Counted from the first letter of the stretch, positions 24,362 to 32,694 are shown. The stretch: DNA of 50,828 nt from Bacteroidota bacterium (GCA_016213405.1 JACRAM010000055.1:1-50828), one strand, 5' to 3'. Notes: a model not told the origin generated them from the letters alone. Program-made: numbers and translations.

Positions 24362-25750
24362 TTATAAATGTATCACCTCTCCGTATGCCTGAGCTGCCGC
24401 TTCCATAATGGCTTCGCTCATGGTTGGGTGCGGGTGAACGGATTTAATTATTTCGTGTCCGGTTGTTTCTAATTTTCGGGCGACCACTATTTCGGCAATC
24501 ATTTCTGTTACGTTGAAGCCAATCATGTGCGCGCCTAATAGTTCGCCATACTTTGCATCAAAAATAAGCTTAACAAAACCATCTTTGGCTCCTGCCGCGC
24601 TTGCTTTGCCCGATGCAGAGAACGGGAACTTGCCCACTTTGATTTCAAAACCTTTTTCCTTTGCCTGCTTTTCGGTGTAGCCCACCGATGCAATTTCAGG
24701 AGAAGTATACGTGCAGCCGGGAATATTGTTGTAGTTGAGCGGTTCTGGATTCTGCCCTGCAATTTTTTCAACGCAAATGATTCCTTCGGCACTTGCCACA
24801 TGTGCGAGAGCTTGTCCGCCCACGCAATCGCCAATGGCATAGTAGCCGGGAATGTTTGTCTGGTAATACGGATTGGTGAGGATTTTTCCTTTATCGGTGG
24901 CGATTCCTACTTCTTCCAGTCCGATGTTCTCTAAGTTGGATTGAATTCCTACTGCGGAAAGAACGATGTCGCAGTCAACTATCTCTTCTCCAACCTTGGA
25001 TTTTATTTTCACTTTACATCCGTCACTTTTTGTATCCACCGACAAAACTTCCGATGAAGTCATGACGGTCATTCCCATTTTCTTGAACGAGCGCTCCAGT
25101 TGTTTTGAAACTTCTTCATCTTCCACAGGAACAACAGCAGATAAAAATTCCACCAGCGTAACTTTTGTTCCCATCGCTGCAAAGAAATACGCAAACTCGC
25201 TTCCAATCGCTCCTGAACCTACTACTACCATTGACTTTGGAAGTTTTGGAAGAACCATTGCATCGCGATAGCCGATTATTTTTCCGGCAGTGAACGGCAG
25301 ATTAGGAAGCTGGCGCGAACGTGCTCCAACTGCTATGATGATATTCTTAGAATCGTAAGTAGTAACTTTTCCTATTTCATCCTTCACCTCAACCTTTTTT
25401 CCTGCCATCACCTTTCCAAATCCTTTTATCACATCAATTTTATTTTTCTTCATCAGAAACTGAACGCCTTTGCTCATTCCATCTGCCACATCACGCGAGC
25501 GTTTAACCACAGCAGGAAAATCCGCCTCTCCTCCACTCACTTTAATTCCGTAATCGGCAGCGTGTTTCAGATATTCAAACACCTGCGCGGACTTCAGAAG
25601 AGCTTTAGTGGGAATGCATCCCCAGTTCAAACAGATACCACCAAGTTCAGAGCGTTCAACAATAGCCGTTTTCATTCCCAACTGCGATGCACGAATGGCA
25701 GCTACATATCCTCCGGGACCACTTCCGATAACGATTAAGTCGTATGACAT
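24362..25750 (-). CDS. lpdA: Dihydrolipoyl dehydrogenase (E3)
   Basis: 462 aa. E3 reoxidises dihydrolipoamide of the 2-oxoacid dehydrogenase and glycine-cleavage complexes, using FAD and NAD+. Visible features: FAD-binding GSGPGGYVAAIRASQLG (residues ~8-24), redox disulfide in GGICLNWGCIPTK (~37-49), NAD-binding VVVGSGAIGSEFAYFFAAMG (~175-194), second FAD motif YYAIGDCVGGQALAHVASAEG, and the C-terminal catalytic HPHPTMSEAIMEAA (His/Glu pair). All key residues are present. The ATG at 25750 gives the canonical N-terminus MSYDLIVIGSG. No E1 or E2 gene is adjacent, so this is a stand-alone shared E3. siaC follows after 8 nt and is probably co-transcribed. Confidence 0.97.
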   Translation of the reverse strand: MSYDLIVIGSGPGGYVAAIRASQLGMKTAIVERSELGGICLNWGCIPTKALLKSAQVFEYLKHAADYGIKVSGGEADFPAVVKRSRDVADGMSKGVQFLMKKNKIDVIKGFGKVMAGKKVEVKDEIGKVTTYDSKNIIIAVGARSRQLPNLPFTAGKIIGYRDAMVLPKLPKSMVVVGSGAIGSEFAYFFAAMGTKVTLVEFLSAVVPVEDEEVSKQLERSFKKMGMTVMTSSEVLSVDTKSDGCKVKIKSKVGEEIVDCDIVLSAVGIQSNLENIGLEEVGIATDKGKILTNPYYQTNIPGYYAIGDCVGGQALAHVASAEGIICVEKIAGQNPEPLNYNNIPGCTYTSPEIASVGYTEKQAKEKGFEIKVGKFPFSASGKASAAGAKDGFVKLIFDAKYGELLGAHMIGFNVTEMIAEIVVARKLETTGHEIIKSVHPHPTMSEAIMEAAAQAYGEVIHL

Positions 25751-25822
25751 TTTCTATTTAGGATTAAAAAATCAGGACTTTCTTGAACTACGAAAGTAAA
25801 AAAAATACAGAGCGGTTTAGTT

Positions 25823-25851
25823 TTGTGTATCAGGCAAATAAAATATCTTTG
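25823..25851 (+). promoter_or_regulatory. Promoter of the M61 peptidase: TTG - 18 nt - TATCTTTG
   Basis: A -33 TTG (25823-25825, within TTTTG), an 18-nt spacer and the -7 box TATCTTTG (25844-25851) form the best match in the window to the Bacteroidota housekeeping consensus. The TTG start codon at 25870 follows 18 nt after the -7 box. This argues that the in-frame TTG at 25783, upstream of the promoter, is not the start. Confidence 0.7.
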
Positions 25852-25869
25852 TCCTTCTTTCCAATAGCG

Positions 25870-27684
25870 TTGAAATATATCTTCTCATACAAAGAACCGC
25901 TCACTCATCTTATTGACATTGAGTTTATCGCTGATAGTATTAAAGGCGATGCCCGCCTGCCGGACGGGCAGGAAACAACTATTCAACTTCCTGCATGGAG
26001 ACCTGGGAGATATGAACTCGGAAACTTCGCGAAGAATGTAAAAGAGTTTTCTCCGAGTGATGAAAAAGGAAATCCGCTCCCCTTTCATAAAATTACAAAG
26101 GATTGCTGGAAGATTCAGACGAAAGGAGTAAAAAAACTTCACGTCAAATATTCTTATTATGCGGTTGACTTAAATGCGGGCTCCACTTATCTGGATGATA
26201 AACAACTTTACGTAAATCCGGTCAACTGCTGCGTGTATATTCCTGAAAGAATTAATGAAGCGTGCGAGGTGGAAATAAAGATTCCTGAAAAATATATTGT
26301 TGCAACTTCAATAGCCCCACCTAAATCCTCCCCAAAGGGGAGGACTTTACATGCAAACCCTCTCCCCTTCGGGGAGAGTTGGAGAGGGGCTACTTCTTCT
26401 TACCATGAACTCGCAGATTCTCCTTTCATTGCAAGCCCAACGCTTCAGCATAACATGTTTGTGATGGATGGTGTGGAATTTAATCTTTGGTTTCAAGGTG
26501 AATGCAAACCAAACTGGTCTAAAATTATAAACGATTTTTTCATTTTCATCAACGAGCAGTTTGTTACCATGAAGGGTCCGATTCCTTCAGATGAATATCA
26601 TTTCATTTTCCAGATTCTTCCTTATAGATTTCACCACGGTGTTGAACATCTTTCATCAACGGTGATTGCGATAGGACCTTCTTACGAAATCATGCGGGGC
26701 GATGTGTTTCTTGAATTGCTCAGCGTGAGTTCGCACGAATTGTTTCATTCCTGGAACATAAAGGCAATACGTCCTGCTGAGATGCTGCCTTATGATTACA
26801 CCAAAGAAAATTATTCGCGGCTTGGATTTGTGGCGGAAGGTGTTACCACCTATTACGGAGATTTCTTTTTATTCCGGTCAGGCATCTATTCCGAGTTTGA
26901 AGTGAACCGATGTCTTTCCAAGCATCTTCAGAATCACTTCGATAATTTCGGCAGATATAATCTCAGCGTGGCTGATTCTTCGTTTGATACATGGCTGGAT
27001 GGCTACACCGAAATTGTTCCGCATCGCAAAACATCTATCTACAGCGAGGGATGTTTAATTGCTTTGATGACCGATTTGATGATTCGCAAATATTCAAACA
27101 ATGAACGCTCGCTGGATGATGTGATGAGACATCTGTATAAGGAATATGGAAAAAAGGGTATAGGGTATATGGAGAGCGACTATAAGGCGATTATTGAAAA
27201 GATTGCTGGAACTTCCTTTGATGAATTCTTCAATAACTATGTTTACAAAGCCAATTCTTACGAAAACGCTTTAATAGAATGCCTTCATTACATCGGACTT
27301 GAATTATTAAACGTGCCCTCCAAGAAGTATCACGAAAGGTATTATGGATTCAAAGTCAGCGATCAGTCACCGGTCATTAAGGTAACCGCCCTCTATCCCA
27401 ACTCAGTGGCAGAAAAATCCCCAAAGGGGCAGGCAGGCATTCAGTTAGGCGATGAAATCATTTCCATTAATGGGTATCCGGTCAGAAACAACTTTGCTGA
27501 ATGGGCGCGCTACTTTGGGCAGTCAGAAGTGAAACTTAATGTAAGCAGTAACGGAAAAGTGAGGGAAATCATCTTTATTCCATCCGCAGAAGATTACTTC
27601 AAAATACATTATGTACAGAAAACTCCCTCTCCCACCGAGGAGCAGAGGAAGAACTTTACTGCATGGAGCAAAAGGCGGTTTTAA
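25870..27684 (+). CDS. M61-family metallopeptidase (glycyl aminopeptidase type) with PDZ domain
   Basis: 604 aa from a TTG at 25870 (read LKYIFSYKEPLTHLIDIEF), which matches the usual M61 N-terminus and follows a clear promoter. The family's N-terminal beta domain contains LPAWRPGRYELGNFAKNV. The zinc motif is SSHELFHSWNIKAIRP (HExxH), with the third ligand Glu in FVAEGVTTYYGDFFL. A PDZ domain near the C-terminus carries GIQLGDEIISINGYPV. No signal peptide is visible. Two or three repeat-derived stretches are embedded: ARLPDG (25951-25972), a 26-aa loop from 26313-26391 (PPKSSPKGR ... LPFGESWRG), and possibly PSPTEEQ near the end. They fall in the N-terminal beta domain and C-tail, away from the active site, so activity is probably retained. 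Confidence 0.9.
   Translation: MKYIFSYKEPLTHLIDIEFIADSIKGDARLPDGQETTIQLPAWRPGRYELGNFAKNVKEFSPSDEKGNPLPFHKITKDCWKIQTKGVKKLHVKYSYYAVDLNAGSTYLDDKQLYVNPVNCCVYIPERINEACEVEIKIPEKYIVATSIAPPKSSPKGRTLHANPLPFGESWRGATSSYHELADSPFIASPTLQHNMFVMDGVEFNLWFQGECKPNWSKIINDFFIFINEQFVTMKGPIPSDEYHFIFQILPYRFHHGVEHLSSTVIAIGPSYEIMRGDVFLELLSVSSHELFHSWNIKAIRPAEMLPYDYTKENYSRLGFVAEGVTTYYGDFFLFRSGIYSEFEVNRCLSKHLQNHFDNFGRYNLSVADSSFDTWLDGYTEIVPHRKTSIYSEGCLIALMTDLMIRKYSNNERSLDDVMRHLYKEYGKKGIGYMESDYKAIIEKIAGTSFDEFFNNYVYKANSYENALIECLHYIGLELLNVPSKKYHERYYGFKVSDQSPVIKVTALYPNSVAEKSPKGQAGIQLGDEIISINGYPVRNNFAEWARYFGQSEVKLNVSSNGKVREIIFIPSAEDYFKIHYVQKTPSPTEEQRKNFTAWSKRRF
25951..25972 (+). repeat. Short GC-rich palindrome in the M61 gene
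   Basis: GCCCGCCTGCCGGACGGGC is an imperfect dyad in an otherwise AT-rich stretch. It encodes ARLPDGQ, inserted between SIKGD and TTIQLPAWRPGRYELG; other M61 proteins have a shorter turn here. Similar CCTGCC/GGCAGG words occur at 32733-32752. Confidence 0.55.
26313..26391 (+). repeat. Family B composite palindrome inserted in frame in the M61 gene
   Basis: Outer arms AGCCCCACC and GGAGAGGGGCT, with inner hairpins CCTCCCCAAAGGGGAGG and CTCTCCCCTTCGGGGAGAG. This is the same double-hairpin architecture as in uvrA (6193-6264). It is translated as a loop between EKYIVATSI and TSSYHELADSPF, where family members have a short strand connection. Confidence 0.8.
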
Positions 27685-27825
27685 CATTTTCCAAATTCTT
27701 GTTAATAAGTTTATTGCCTCTTCTTTCAAAAAAAGTTCTTTGATTTGCACCAAATTAGTGAAACAGGCAATTTGCTCTTAAGCCTGTGTATTTTAAAAAT
27801 AACATAAACCAAAACAATTATTCAA

Positions 27826-28317
27826 ATGGAACAAACAACTACAGGACCAAAGCGTCCGACATTTCTGACAGTATTGTGTATTCTCACTTACGTTGGAGTT
27901 GGATTAGGAATCGTGATGAGTGTAGTAGCATGGTGGGGAATGCATGCCGCACAAGCAATGATGGATGCAACTTCCAGCATGGCTGAAGGAATGACCGAAG
28001 CTGCAGGAACAGACATGAGTTCTATCCCAGGAATGGGAGACGCAATGGCTGAGGCTAATGCTGCCATCAAATGGGCAAACGTTACGCTGATTGTTAGCAT
28101 TGTAGGTGCTCTTCTTTGCCTTGTAGGAGCTCTTCAGATGTGGAAACTTAAAAAGATGGGTTTTTTCATTTATGTTGTAGGCGAACTTGCTCCTGTTATT
28201 GCTACAGCAGTTCTCCTTGGCGGTTCTGCTTTTGGCGGAATGTCGCTTGTTATGGGCGCTGTGTTCCCGGTTCTTTTCGTAATTCTTTACGGATTGAATC
28301 TTAAACACATGAGTTAA
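27826..28317 (+). CDS. Small integral membrane protein, 163 aa, unknown function
   Basis: Four hydrophobic helices: FLTVLCILTYVGVGLGIVMSVV (residues ~11-35), VTLIVSIVGALLCLVGALQ (~86-104), FFIYVVGELAPVIATAVLL and SLVMGAVFPVLFVILYGLN. The first two are joined by a ~50-residue Ala/Met/Gly-rich, mildly acidic loop (AMMDATSSMAEGMTEAAGTD). No catalytic motif is apparent. The plan resembles small uncharacterised four-TM proteins common in Bacteroidota; I assign no function. The ATG at 27826 follows a 141-bp gap, and a strong intrinsic terminator follows the stop, so it is monocistronic and probably well expressed. Confidence 0.8.
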   Translation: MEQTTTGPKRPTFLTVLCILTYVGVGLGIVMSVVAWWGMHAAQAMMDATSSMAEGMTEAAGTDMSSIPGMGDAMAEANAAIKWANVTLIVSIVGALLCLVGALQMWKLKKMGFFIYVVGELAPVIATAVLLGGSAFGGMSLVMGAVFPVLFVILYGLNLKHMS

Positions 28318-28333
28318 TATTTATTGTTGCTCT

Positions 28334-28366
28334 AAAAAACCCAGGCAGAAATGCTTGGGTTTTTTT
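28334..28366 (+). terminator. Strong intrinsic terminator after the 163-aa membrane protein
   Basis: AAAAAACCCAGGCA, loop GAAA, TGCTTGGGTTTTTT: an 8-bp stem (CCCAGGCA/TGCTTGGG, one G-T wobble) with a GNRA-type tetraloop, flanked by A6 and T6-7 tracts, 17 bp after the stop codon. The symmetric A and T tracts allow bidirectional function. Confidence 0.9.
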
Positions 28367-28449
28367 ATGTTTTGAACAGACCACTCTGCCAGGAATTACT
28401 CTTCAACTGTCATAATTTACAAGCAAATAGACATTATTAACTTCGCCTC

Positions 28450-29001
28450 ATGAACTCAAGCTACAAACTATCAGCTATTCTTCCTGCAAATGAAACCGTT
28501 TTGCTTAACGATATTTATTTGGTTCTACTGTACGCCACACGCATTCCCCCACATTTGCTTGTTTCCATAAACGGAAAAATATTTACACTCAGCGTGAAAG
28601 GAGCCACCGTTGATGGAGAGCTTTCCGCGCTGCTCCAATTCATCCGCAGAAAAAAAGTGGAAACTGTTTTCATCCGGCTGCAAATGCCACCTCTCTTCTC
28701 ATCAGAGCAACTGCGGGACGAAATCCGTCAGTGCACCCTTGCCTACCCTCGCGCAGACATAGGCATTGCCACCTGCCTCACGCCCATAAAAGATTTCTGC
28801 CACTCGGTTTACCATACTGAAACAAAAAGCGTAAACCTGATTTTTGATTTGCTGCCACAACTGCAACACCTCAGCGCAGTGAAAGACTGCTATCACCTGA
28901 ATCTCGAAAAGCATTTGTCAGATAATTCCTTCCTGCTGAACAGGTACGAAGTAAATGATGTGTATGAAGCAATAAGAAAGTCATCACTTGTAATGGCATA
29001 A
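28450..29001 (+). CDS. Unknown soluble protein, 183 aa
   Basis: Starts at ATG 28450 (MNSSYKLSAILPANETVLLN). There is no signal peptide. Visible segments include LSALLQFIRRKKVETVFIRL, LPQLQHLSAVKDCYHLNLEK and RYEVNDVYEAIRKSSLV. The profile is alternating alpha/beta with several Cys and His residues, but no motif I can name. It ends 4 nt before the GTG of the acetyltransferase, so the two probably form an operon; whether they cooperate is unknown. Codon usage looks like neighbouring genes. I do not recognise the family. Confidence 0.7.
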   Translation: MNSSYKLSAILPANETVLLNDIYLVLLYATRIPPHLLVSINGKIFTLSVKGATVDGELSALLQFIRRKKVETVFIRLQMPPLFSSEQLRDEIRQCTLAYPRADIGIATCLTPIKDFCHSVYHTETKSVNLIFDLLPQLQHLSAVKDCYHLNLEKHLSDNSFLLNRYEVNDVYEAIRKSSLVMA

Positions 29002-29005
29002 CGCG

Positions 29006-29521
29006 GTGCATCTTCAGGGGAAAAAAATATTTCTGCGTTCTGTACTTCCCTCCGATGCCGCTCTGCTTTTCAGGTGGGAAAACGATAGAACCAATTGGCA
29101 AATCAGCAGAACAAAAAAACCATTCACCAAACAAGAAATAAGAAATTTCATTATCAATCAGAAAGATATTTATCTTGACAAACAACTTAGATTAATGATT
29201 GGTTTGTCCTCTCCCCGTCCCTCTCCCACAGGGAGAGGGAGTAAGGGTGAAGTCGGCTGCATTGACTTGTTTGATTTTGATCAGCCCAATCTCAAAGCAG
29301 GAATCGGAATACTGATTGAAAAAAAATATCGCAGAAAAGGTTACGCTTCTGAAGCCTTGTCGTTGCTGATTGCATACTGCTTTGAAATACTTTACCTGCA
29401 AGAGTTACATTGTAGCATCACAGAAGGCAATGAAGCAAGCATAAAGCTTTTCAGGAAACACAAGTTCAGGATTACAGGAAAGAAAAAGAATGTTTGCTCG
29501 CTTCGGTTAGTGAATCAGTAA
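29006..29521 (+). CDS. GNAT-family N-acetyltransferase (RimJ/RimL-like)
   Basis: 171 aa from a GTG at 29006 (then HLQGKKIFLRSVLPSDAALL). The GNAT fold is visible: beta1 LRSVLPSD, beta4 GCIDLFDFDQPNLKAGIGI, then the acetyl-CoA loop KKYRRKGYASEALSLLIAY (the R/Q-x-x-G-x-A pattern) and LHCSITEGNEASIKLFRKHK in the final motif. Substrates of this subfamily range from ribosomal-protein N-termini to amines; none can be predicted here. A family B repeat at 29209-29250 is translated as SPRPSPTGRGSKGE between beta3 and beta4, a surface loop. It is 4 nt downstream of the 183-aa gene and 47 nt upstream of the cytochrome gene. Confidence 0.85.
   Translation: MHLQGKKIFLRSVLPSDAALLFRWENDRTNWQISRTKKPFTKQEIRNFIINQKDIYLDKQLRLMIGLSSPRPSPTGRGSKGEVGCIDLFDFDQPNLKAGIGILIEKKYRRKGYASEALSLLIAYCFEILYLQELHCSITEGNEASIKLFRKHKFRITGKKKNVCSLRLVNQ
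29209..29250 (+). repeat. Family B repeat inside the acetyltransferase gene
   Basis: CCCTCTCCCACAGGGAGAGGG is a clean inverted repeat, preceded by CTCTCCCCGT and followed by AGTAAGGGTGA. It encodes SSPRPSPTGRGSKGE between MIGL and VGCIDLFDFD. The frame is kept. Confidence 0.8.
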
Positions 29522-29554
29522 TTCGTCATAGCAATGCCGAACTCTCCTTTTAAG

Positions 29555-29562
29555 TATTTTTG
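29555..29562 (+). promoter_or_regulatory. Putative -7 element (TATTTTTG) of the cytochrome gene
   Basis: TATTTTTG (TAnnTTTG) ends 6 nt before the ATG at 29569, which would give a nearly leaderless transcript. No good -33 TTG was located. This favours ATG 29569 over the TTG at 29560, which overlaps the box. Confidence 0.4.
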
Positions 29563-29568
29563 AATTCT

Positions 29569-31611
29569 ATGCACTCGCTCCTCCGAAATATTTTTCTCTC
29601 TTCCTTCTTATTCTTGATTCTGTTTTGTGTTTTGAAATGCGGTTCATCTACTGAGGAAAAAAAAGAAAACACTTCTCCTGAAAAAAAAACGTATAAGAAT
29701 CTATCTTCGGATATTAAATACGTTGGAATGATGCAATGCAGGATATGCCACATTGATAAATATGAAACCTTTATTGAAACCGGAATGGGAAAATCATTTG
29801 ATGTTGCAAGTAAAAAGAAAACTTCTGCAAAATTTGATAAACACGCTGTTGTCTACGATAAGTCATTGGATTTCTATTATCATCCGTTCTGGAAGGGCGA
29901 TACAATGAAAATTATGGAGTTCAGGCTGGAAGGAAAGGATACTATTTACAAAAGAGTTGAAAGCGTTAGCTACATCATTGGCTCCGGTCAGCATACTAAT
30001 TCTCACCTCTTCAGCACGAATGGGTATTTGCATCAAATGCCAATCACCTATTATACGCAGGAAGGAAAATGGGATCTCGCACCCGGATTTAAAAATGGCA
30101 GCAATCCAAGATTTTCAAGGCCCATCGGTTTAGAATGCATGTCCTGCCACAATGCTTTGCCTGATTTTGTAATGGGTTCTGAAAATAAATTTTCTAAAGT
30201 TGGAAACGGAATCATCTGCGAAAGATGCCACGGTCCGGGAGAAATTCATGTGAAAGAAAAAATGGCAGGAATGGTAATTGACATCTCGAAAGAAATTGAT
30301 TATTCCATAGTGAATCCTGCAAAACTTCCGATTGATTTGCAGTTTGATGTCTGCCAGCGCTGCCACCTTCAGGGAAATACTGTTCTGAAAGACGGAAAAT
30401 CATTTTATGATTTCCGCCCGGGAATGAAATTGTCAGATGTGATGACAACCTTTCTTCCAAAATATGAAAATGCGGAAGAGGATTTCATCATGGCATCGCA
30501 TGCCGACAGGCTGAAGATGAGCCAATGCTTTATCAAAAGTGCAGTGGTGGGGATTTCAAATCCCGACCAACAATTAAAGCCATATAAAAATGGTTTGACT
30601 TGTGTTACCTGCCACAATCCTCACCTGAGCGTGAAGGTCACAGGAAAAGATGTGTTCAATAACGCCTGCAAGAATTGCCACCTCACCCCCAACTCCTCTC
30701 CCATGGGGGAGGGGAACAAATCCTGCTCTGAAAAACCTGAAGCGCGAAATAAAGTGGATGACAATTGCGTTTCATGCCATATGCCAAAGTCTGGCGCTAT
30801 TGACATTCCGCACGTAAGAATCACCGACCATTTCATTCGCAAACCGATGAAGAAGAAAAATGTGGAGGAAATAAAAAAATTCATCGGACTGTATGCTATC
30901 AACGAAGAAAATCCTGCAGCAAAAGTAAAAGCTGAAGGATATATGAACCAATATGAAAAATTTGGAATCTCTCCCGGCTTTCTCGATTCGGTAAAAAAAT
31001 ATCTTCCTGAAAATTCAAAAGAAGATATCACAGAAAATTTCAATTTGCTGATTCGATATTACTTTCTAAAACAGGATTATAACAAGATTATTTCCTTGGT
31101 TTCAGGATTTCAACAAAAAGAATTACTTGGCAACCTCGGCACCACATCGTGGGACAATGATGATGCATGGACTTGCTACCGGATAGGAGAAACCTATACG
31201 CATCTGGGAAAAGCAGCCGAAGCATATATCTTTTACAACAAAGCCAATGAACTCTCGCCATTTAACATTGATTTCATGAATAAGCTGGCAGGAAATCTTG
31301 CCAGCCGGAATAAACCCGATGAAGCAAAAAACATTTACGAAAAAATAATTTCTGAAGATTCTAAATATGCTCCCGCCTATTGTAATCTTGGCTACATTTA
31401 TTTTTTGAAACAGGATTTTGTTTCGGCAGAAAAAAATTACAACCAATCGCTTGCGCTGGACCCCGATTATGAGCAGGCATTGATCAACAAGGCAGGACTT
31501 CTGCTGTATGAAAAGAAAAACAGCGAAGCGCTGGCAGTTGCTAAAAGAATTTTAAAAAAGAACCCCGAGAACGAACAGGCGCTCGCCATCCAAATGCGAT
31601 TCACCAAATAA
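29569..31611 (+). CDS. Heptaheme c-type cytochrome with C-terminal TPR domain, probable lipoprotein
   Basis: 680 aa. The N-terminus (SSFLFLILFCVLKCGSS) resembles a lipoprotein signal with Cys acylation and a following acidic linker, although the lipobox is not canonical. Seven CxxCH heme sites lie between residues ~57 and ~405: CRICH, CMSCH, CERCH, CQRCH, CVTCH, CKNCH, CVSCH. The fold recalls the cytochrome c554 / doubled-CxxCH group. From ~510 to the end are TPRs (GNLGTTSWDN... YCNLGYIYFLKQDFVSAEKN; YEQALINKAGLLLYEKKN). Heme and TPR modules on one exported chain suggest an electron-transfer protein that docks partners. A family B repeat (30681-30715) adds TPNSSPMGEG between the sixth and seventh heme motifs. 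mltG follows 7 nt later. Confidence 0.88.
   Translation: MHSLLRNIFLSSFLFLILFCVLKCGSSTEEKKENTSPEKKTYKNLSSDIKYVGMMQCRICHIDKYETFIETGMGKSFDVASKKKTSAKFDKHAVVYDKSLDFYYHPFWKGDTMKIMEFRLEGKDTIYKRVESVSYIIGSGQHTNSHLFSTNGYLHQMPITYYTQEGKWDLAPGFKNGSNPRFSRPIGLECMSCHNALPDFVMGSENKFSKVGNGIICERCHGPGEIHVKEKMAGMVIDISKEIDYSIVNPAKLPIDLQFDVCQRCHLQGNTVLKDGKSFYDFRPGMKLSDVMTTFLPKYENAEEDFIMASHADRLKMSQCFIKSAVVGISNPDQQLKPYKNGLTCVTCHNPHLSVKVTGKDVFNNACKNCHLTPNSSPMGEGNKSCSEKPEARNKVDDNCVSCHMPKSGAIDIPHVRITDHFIRKPMKKKNVEEIKKFIGLYAINEENPAAKVKAEGYMNQYEKFGISPGFLDSVKKYLPENSKEDITENFNLLIRYYFLKQDYNKIISLVSGFQQKELLGNLGTTSWDNDDAWTCYRIGETYTHLGKAAEAYIFYNKANELSPFNIDFMNKLAGNLASRNKPDEAKNIYEKIISEDSKYAPAYCNLGYIYFLKQDFVSAEKNYNQSLALDPDYEQALINKAGLLLYEKKNSEALAVAKRILKKNPENEQALAIQMRFTK
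30681..30715 (+). repeat. Family B repeat between two heme-binding motifs
   Basis: CTCCTCTCCCATGGGGGAGG, preceded by CTCACCCCCAA, forms a hairpin with a CATG centre. It encodes LTPNSSPMGEGN directly after CKNCH and before the CVSCH motif, in frame. Confidence 0.75.
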
Positions 31612-31618
31612 ACCCATT

Positions 31619-32680
31619 GTGGCAAAGAAAAAAAAGAACATACTCAAAAAAATAATTCTTTGGCTGCTGCCTGTTTTTCTTTTAGGCGGAGGCGTTGCTG
31701 CTTATATCGGATATAGAATGCTTTATCTTCCAAATGTTTCGCTCGGAGAAGAAAAATCAAAAATCATTTTCATCCCCACTGGTTCAAATTATGAGGATGT
31801 ACTTGCCATTCTTGCTGAAAACAAAATTCTGAAAGATGAAAAATCATTCGCGCGCCTGGCAGAATTAAAAAAGTATAAAGACAAAGTTAAACCGGGGCGC
31901 TACCGGATTCTGAATCATATCAGCAATAATGAGCTCATCAATCTTCTTCGTGCCGGATTGCAGGAACCCGTCACCGTTACGTTCAACAACATCCGCACAA
32001 AAGAACAATTAATATCACGCATCTGCAAAAAACTTGAGGCGGACTCAACAGAACTTTTTGCACTTCTTAATAACGATCATTACTTAAAAGAAAATCTGGG
32101 GCTGAGAAGCGAAACCGCGCTCACTCTTTTTATTCCGAACACCTACGAATTCAACTGGAACACCTCAGCAAAACAATTTATGGAGCGCATGCAAACCGAA
32201 TACAAAAAATTCTGGACAGAAGAAAGAAAGAGAAAAGCAAAAGAAATTAATCTCACCCAAACACAGGTTTCAATTCTTGCCTCTATCGTGCAAGCCGAAC
32301 AGTTGCAATTCCCGGATGAACGCCCGTCCATTGCAGGATTGTATCTGAACAGATTAAAAATAGGAATGGCACTGCAAAGCGACCCTACTGTGATTTATGC
32401 TATTGGCGATTTCAGCATCAACCGCGTGCTGGACAAAGACAAAGAGATTGATTCTCCTTACAACACCTACAAACACGCAGGTCTTCCTCCCGGACCCATT
32501 TACATTCCTGAAATTTCTTCCATTGATGGGGTGCTGAATTATCAAAAGAATGATTGCCTGTATATGTGCGCCAAGGAAGATTTTTCAGGAAAACATAACT
32601 TTGCCAAAACGCTTGCAGAGCATAATCGCAATGCGGAGAAATACCGAAATGCATTGAACAAGAATAAGATTTTAAGATAA
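31619..32680 (+). CDS. mltG: Endolytic peptidoglycan transglycosylase MltG (YceG-like)
   Basis: 353 aa from GTG 31619 (AKKKKNILKK). A basic N-terminus precedes one TM helix (IILWLLPVFLLGGGVAAYI), then a LysM-like subdomain and the YceG catalytic domain. MltG cleaves nascent glycan strands at the inner membrane and releases them from synthesis. Hallmarks: LASIVQAEQ (normally ASIVExE), AGLYLNRLKIGMALQSDPTV, SPYNTYKHAGLPPGPIYIP and AKEDFSGKHNFAKTLAEHN. The first acidic residue of the usual E-x-E is Gln here, the second is kept (see findings). It starts 7 nt after the cytochrome stop, suggesting co-transcription without an obvious functional tie. Confidence 0.92.
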   Translation: MAKKKKNILKKIILWLLPVFLLGGGVAAYIGYRMLYLPNVSLGEEKSKIIFIPTGSNYEDVLAILAENKILKDEKSFARLAELKKYKDKVKPGRYRILNHISNNELINLLRAGLQEPVTVTFNNIRTKEQLISRICKKLEADSTELFALLNNDHYLKENLGLRSETALTLFIPNTYEFNWNTSAKQFMERMQTEYKKFWTEERKRKAKEINLTQTQVSILASIVQAEQLQFPDERPSIAGLYLNRLKIGMALQSDPTVIYAIGDFSINRVLDKDKEIDSPYNTYKHAGLPPGPIYIPEISSIDGVLNYQKNDCLYMCAKEDFSGKHNFAKTLAEHNRNAEKYRNALNKNKILR

Positions 32681-32694
32681 AAACCCTTTTGCTG

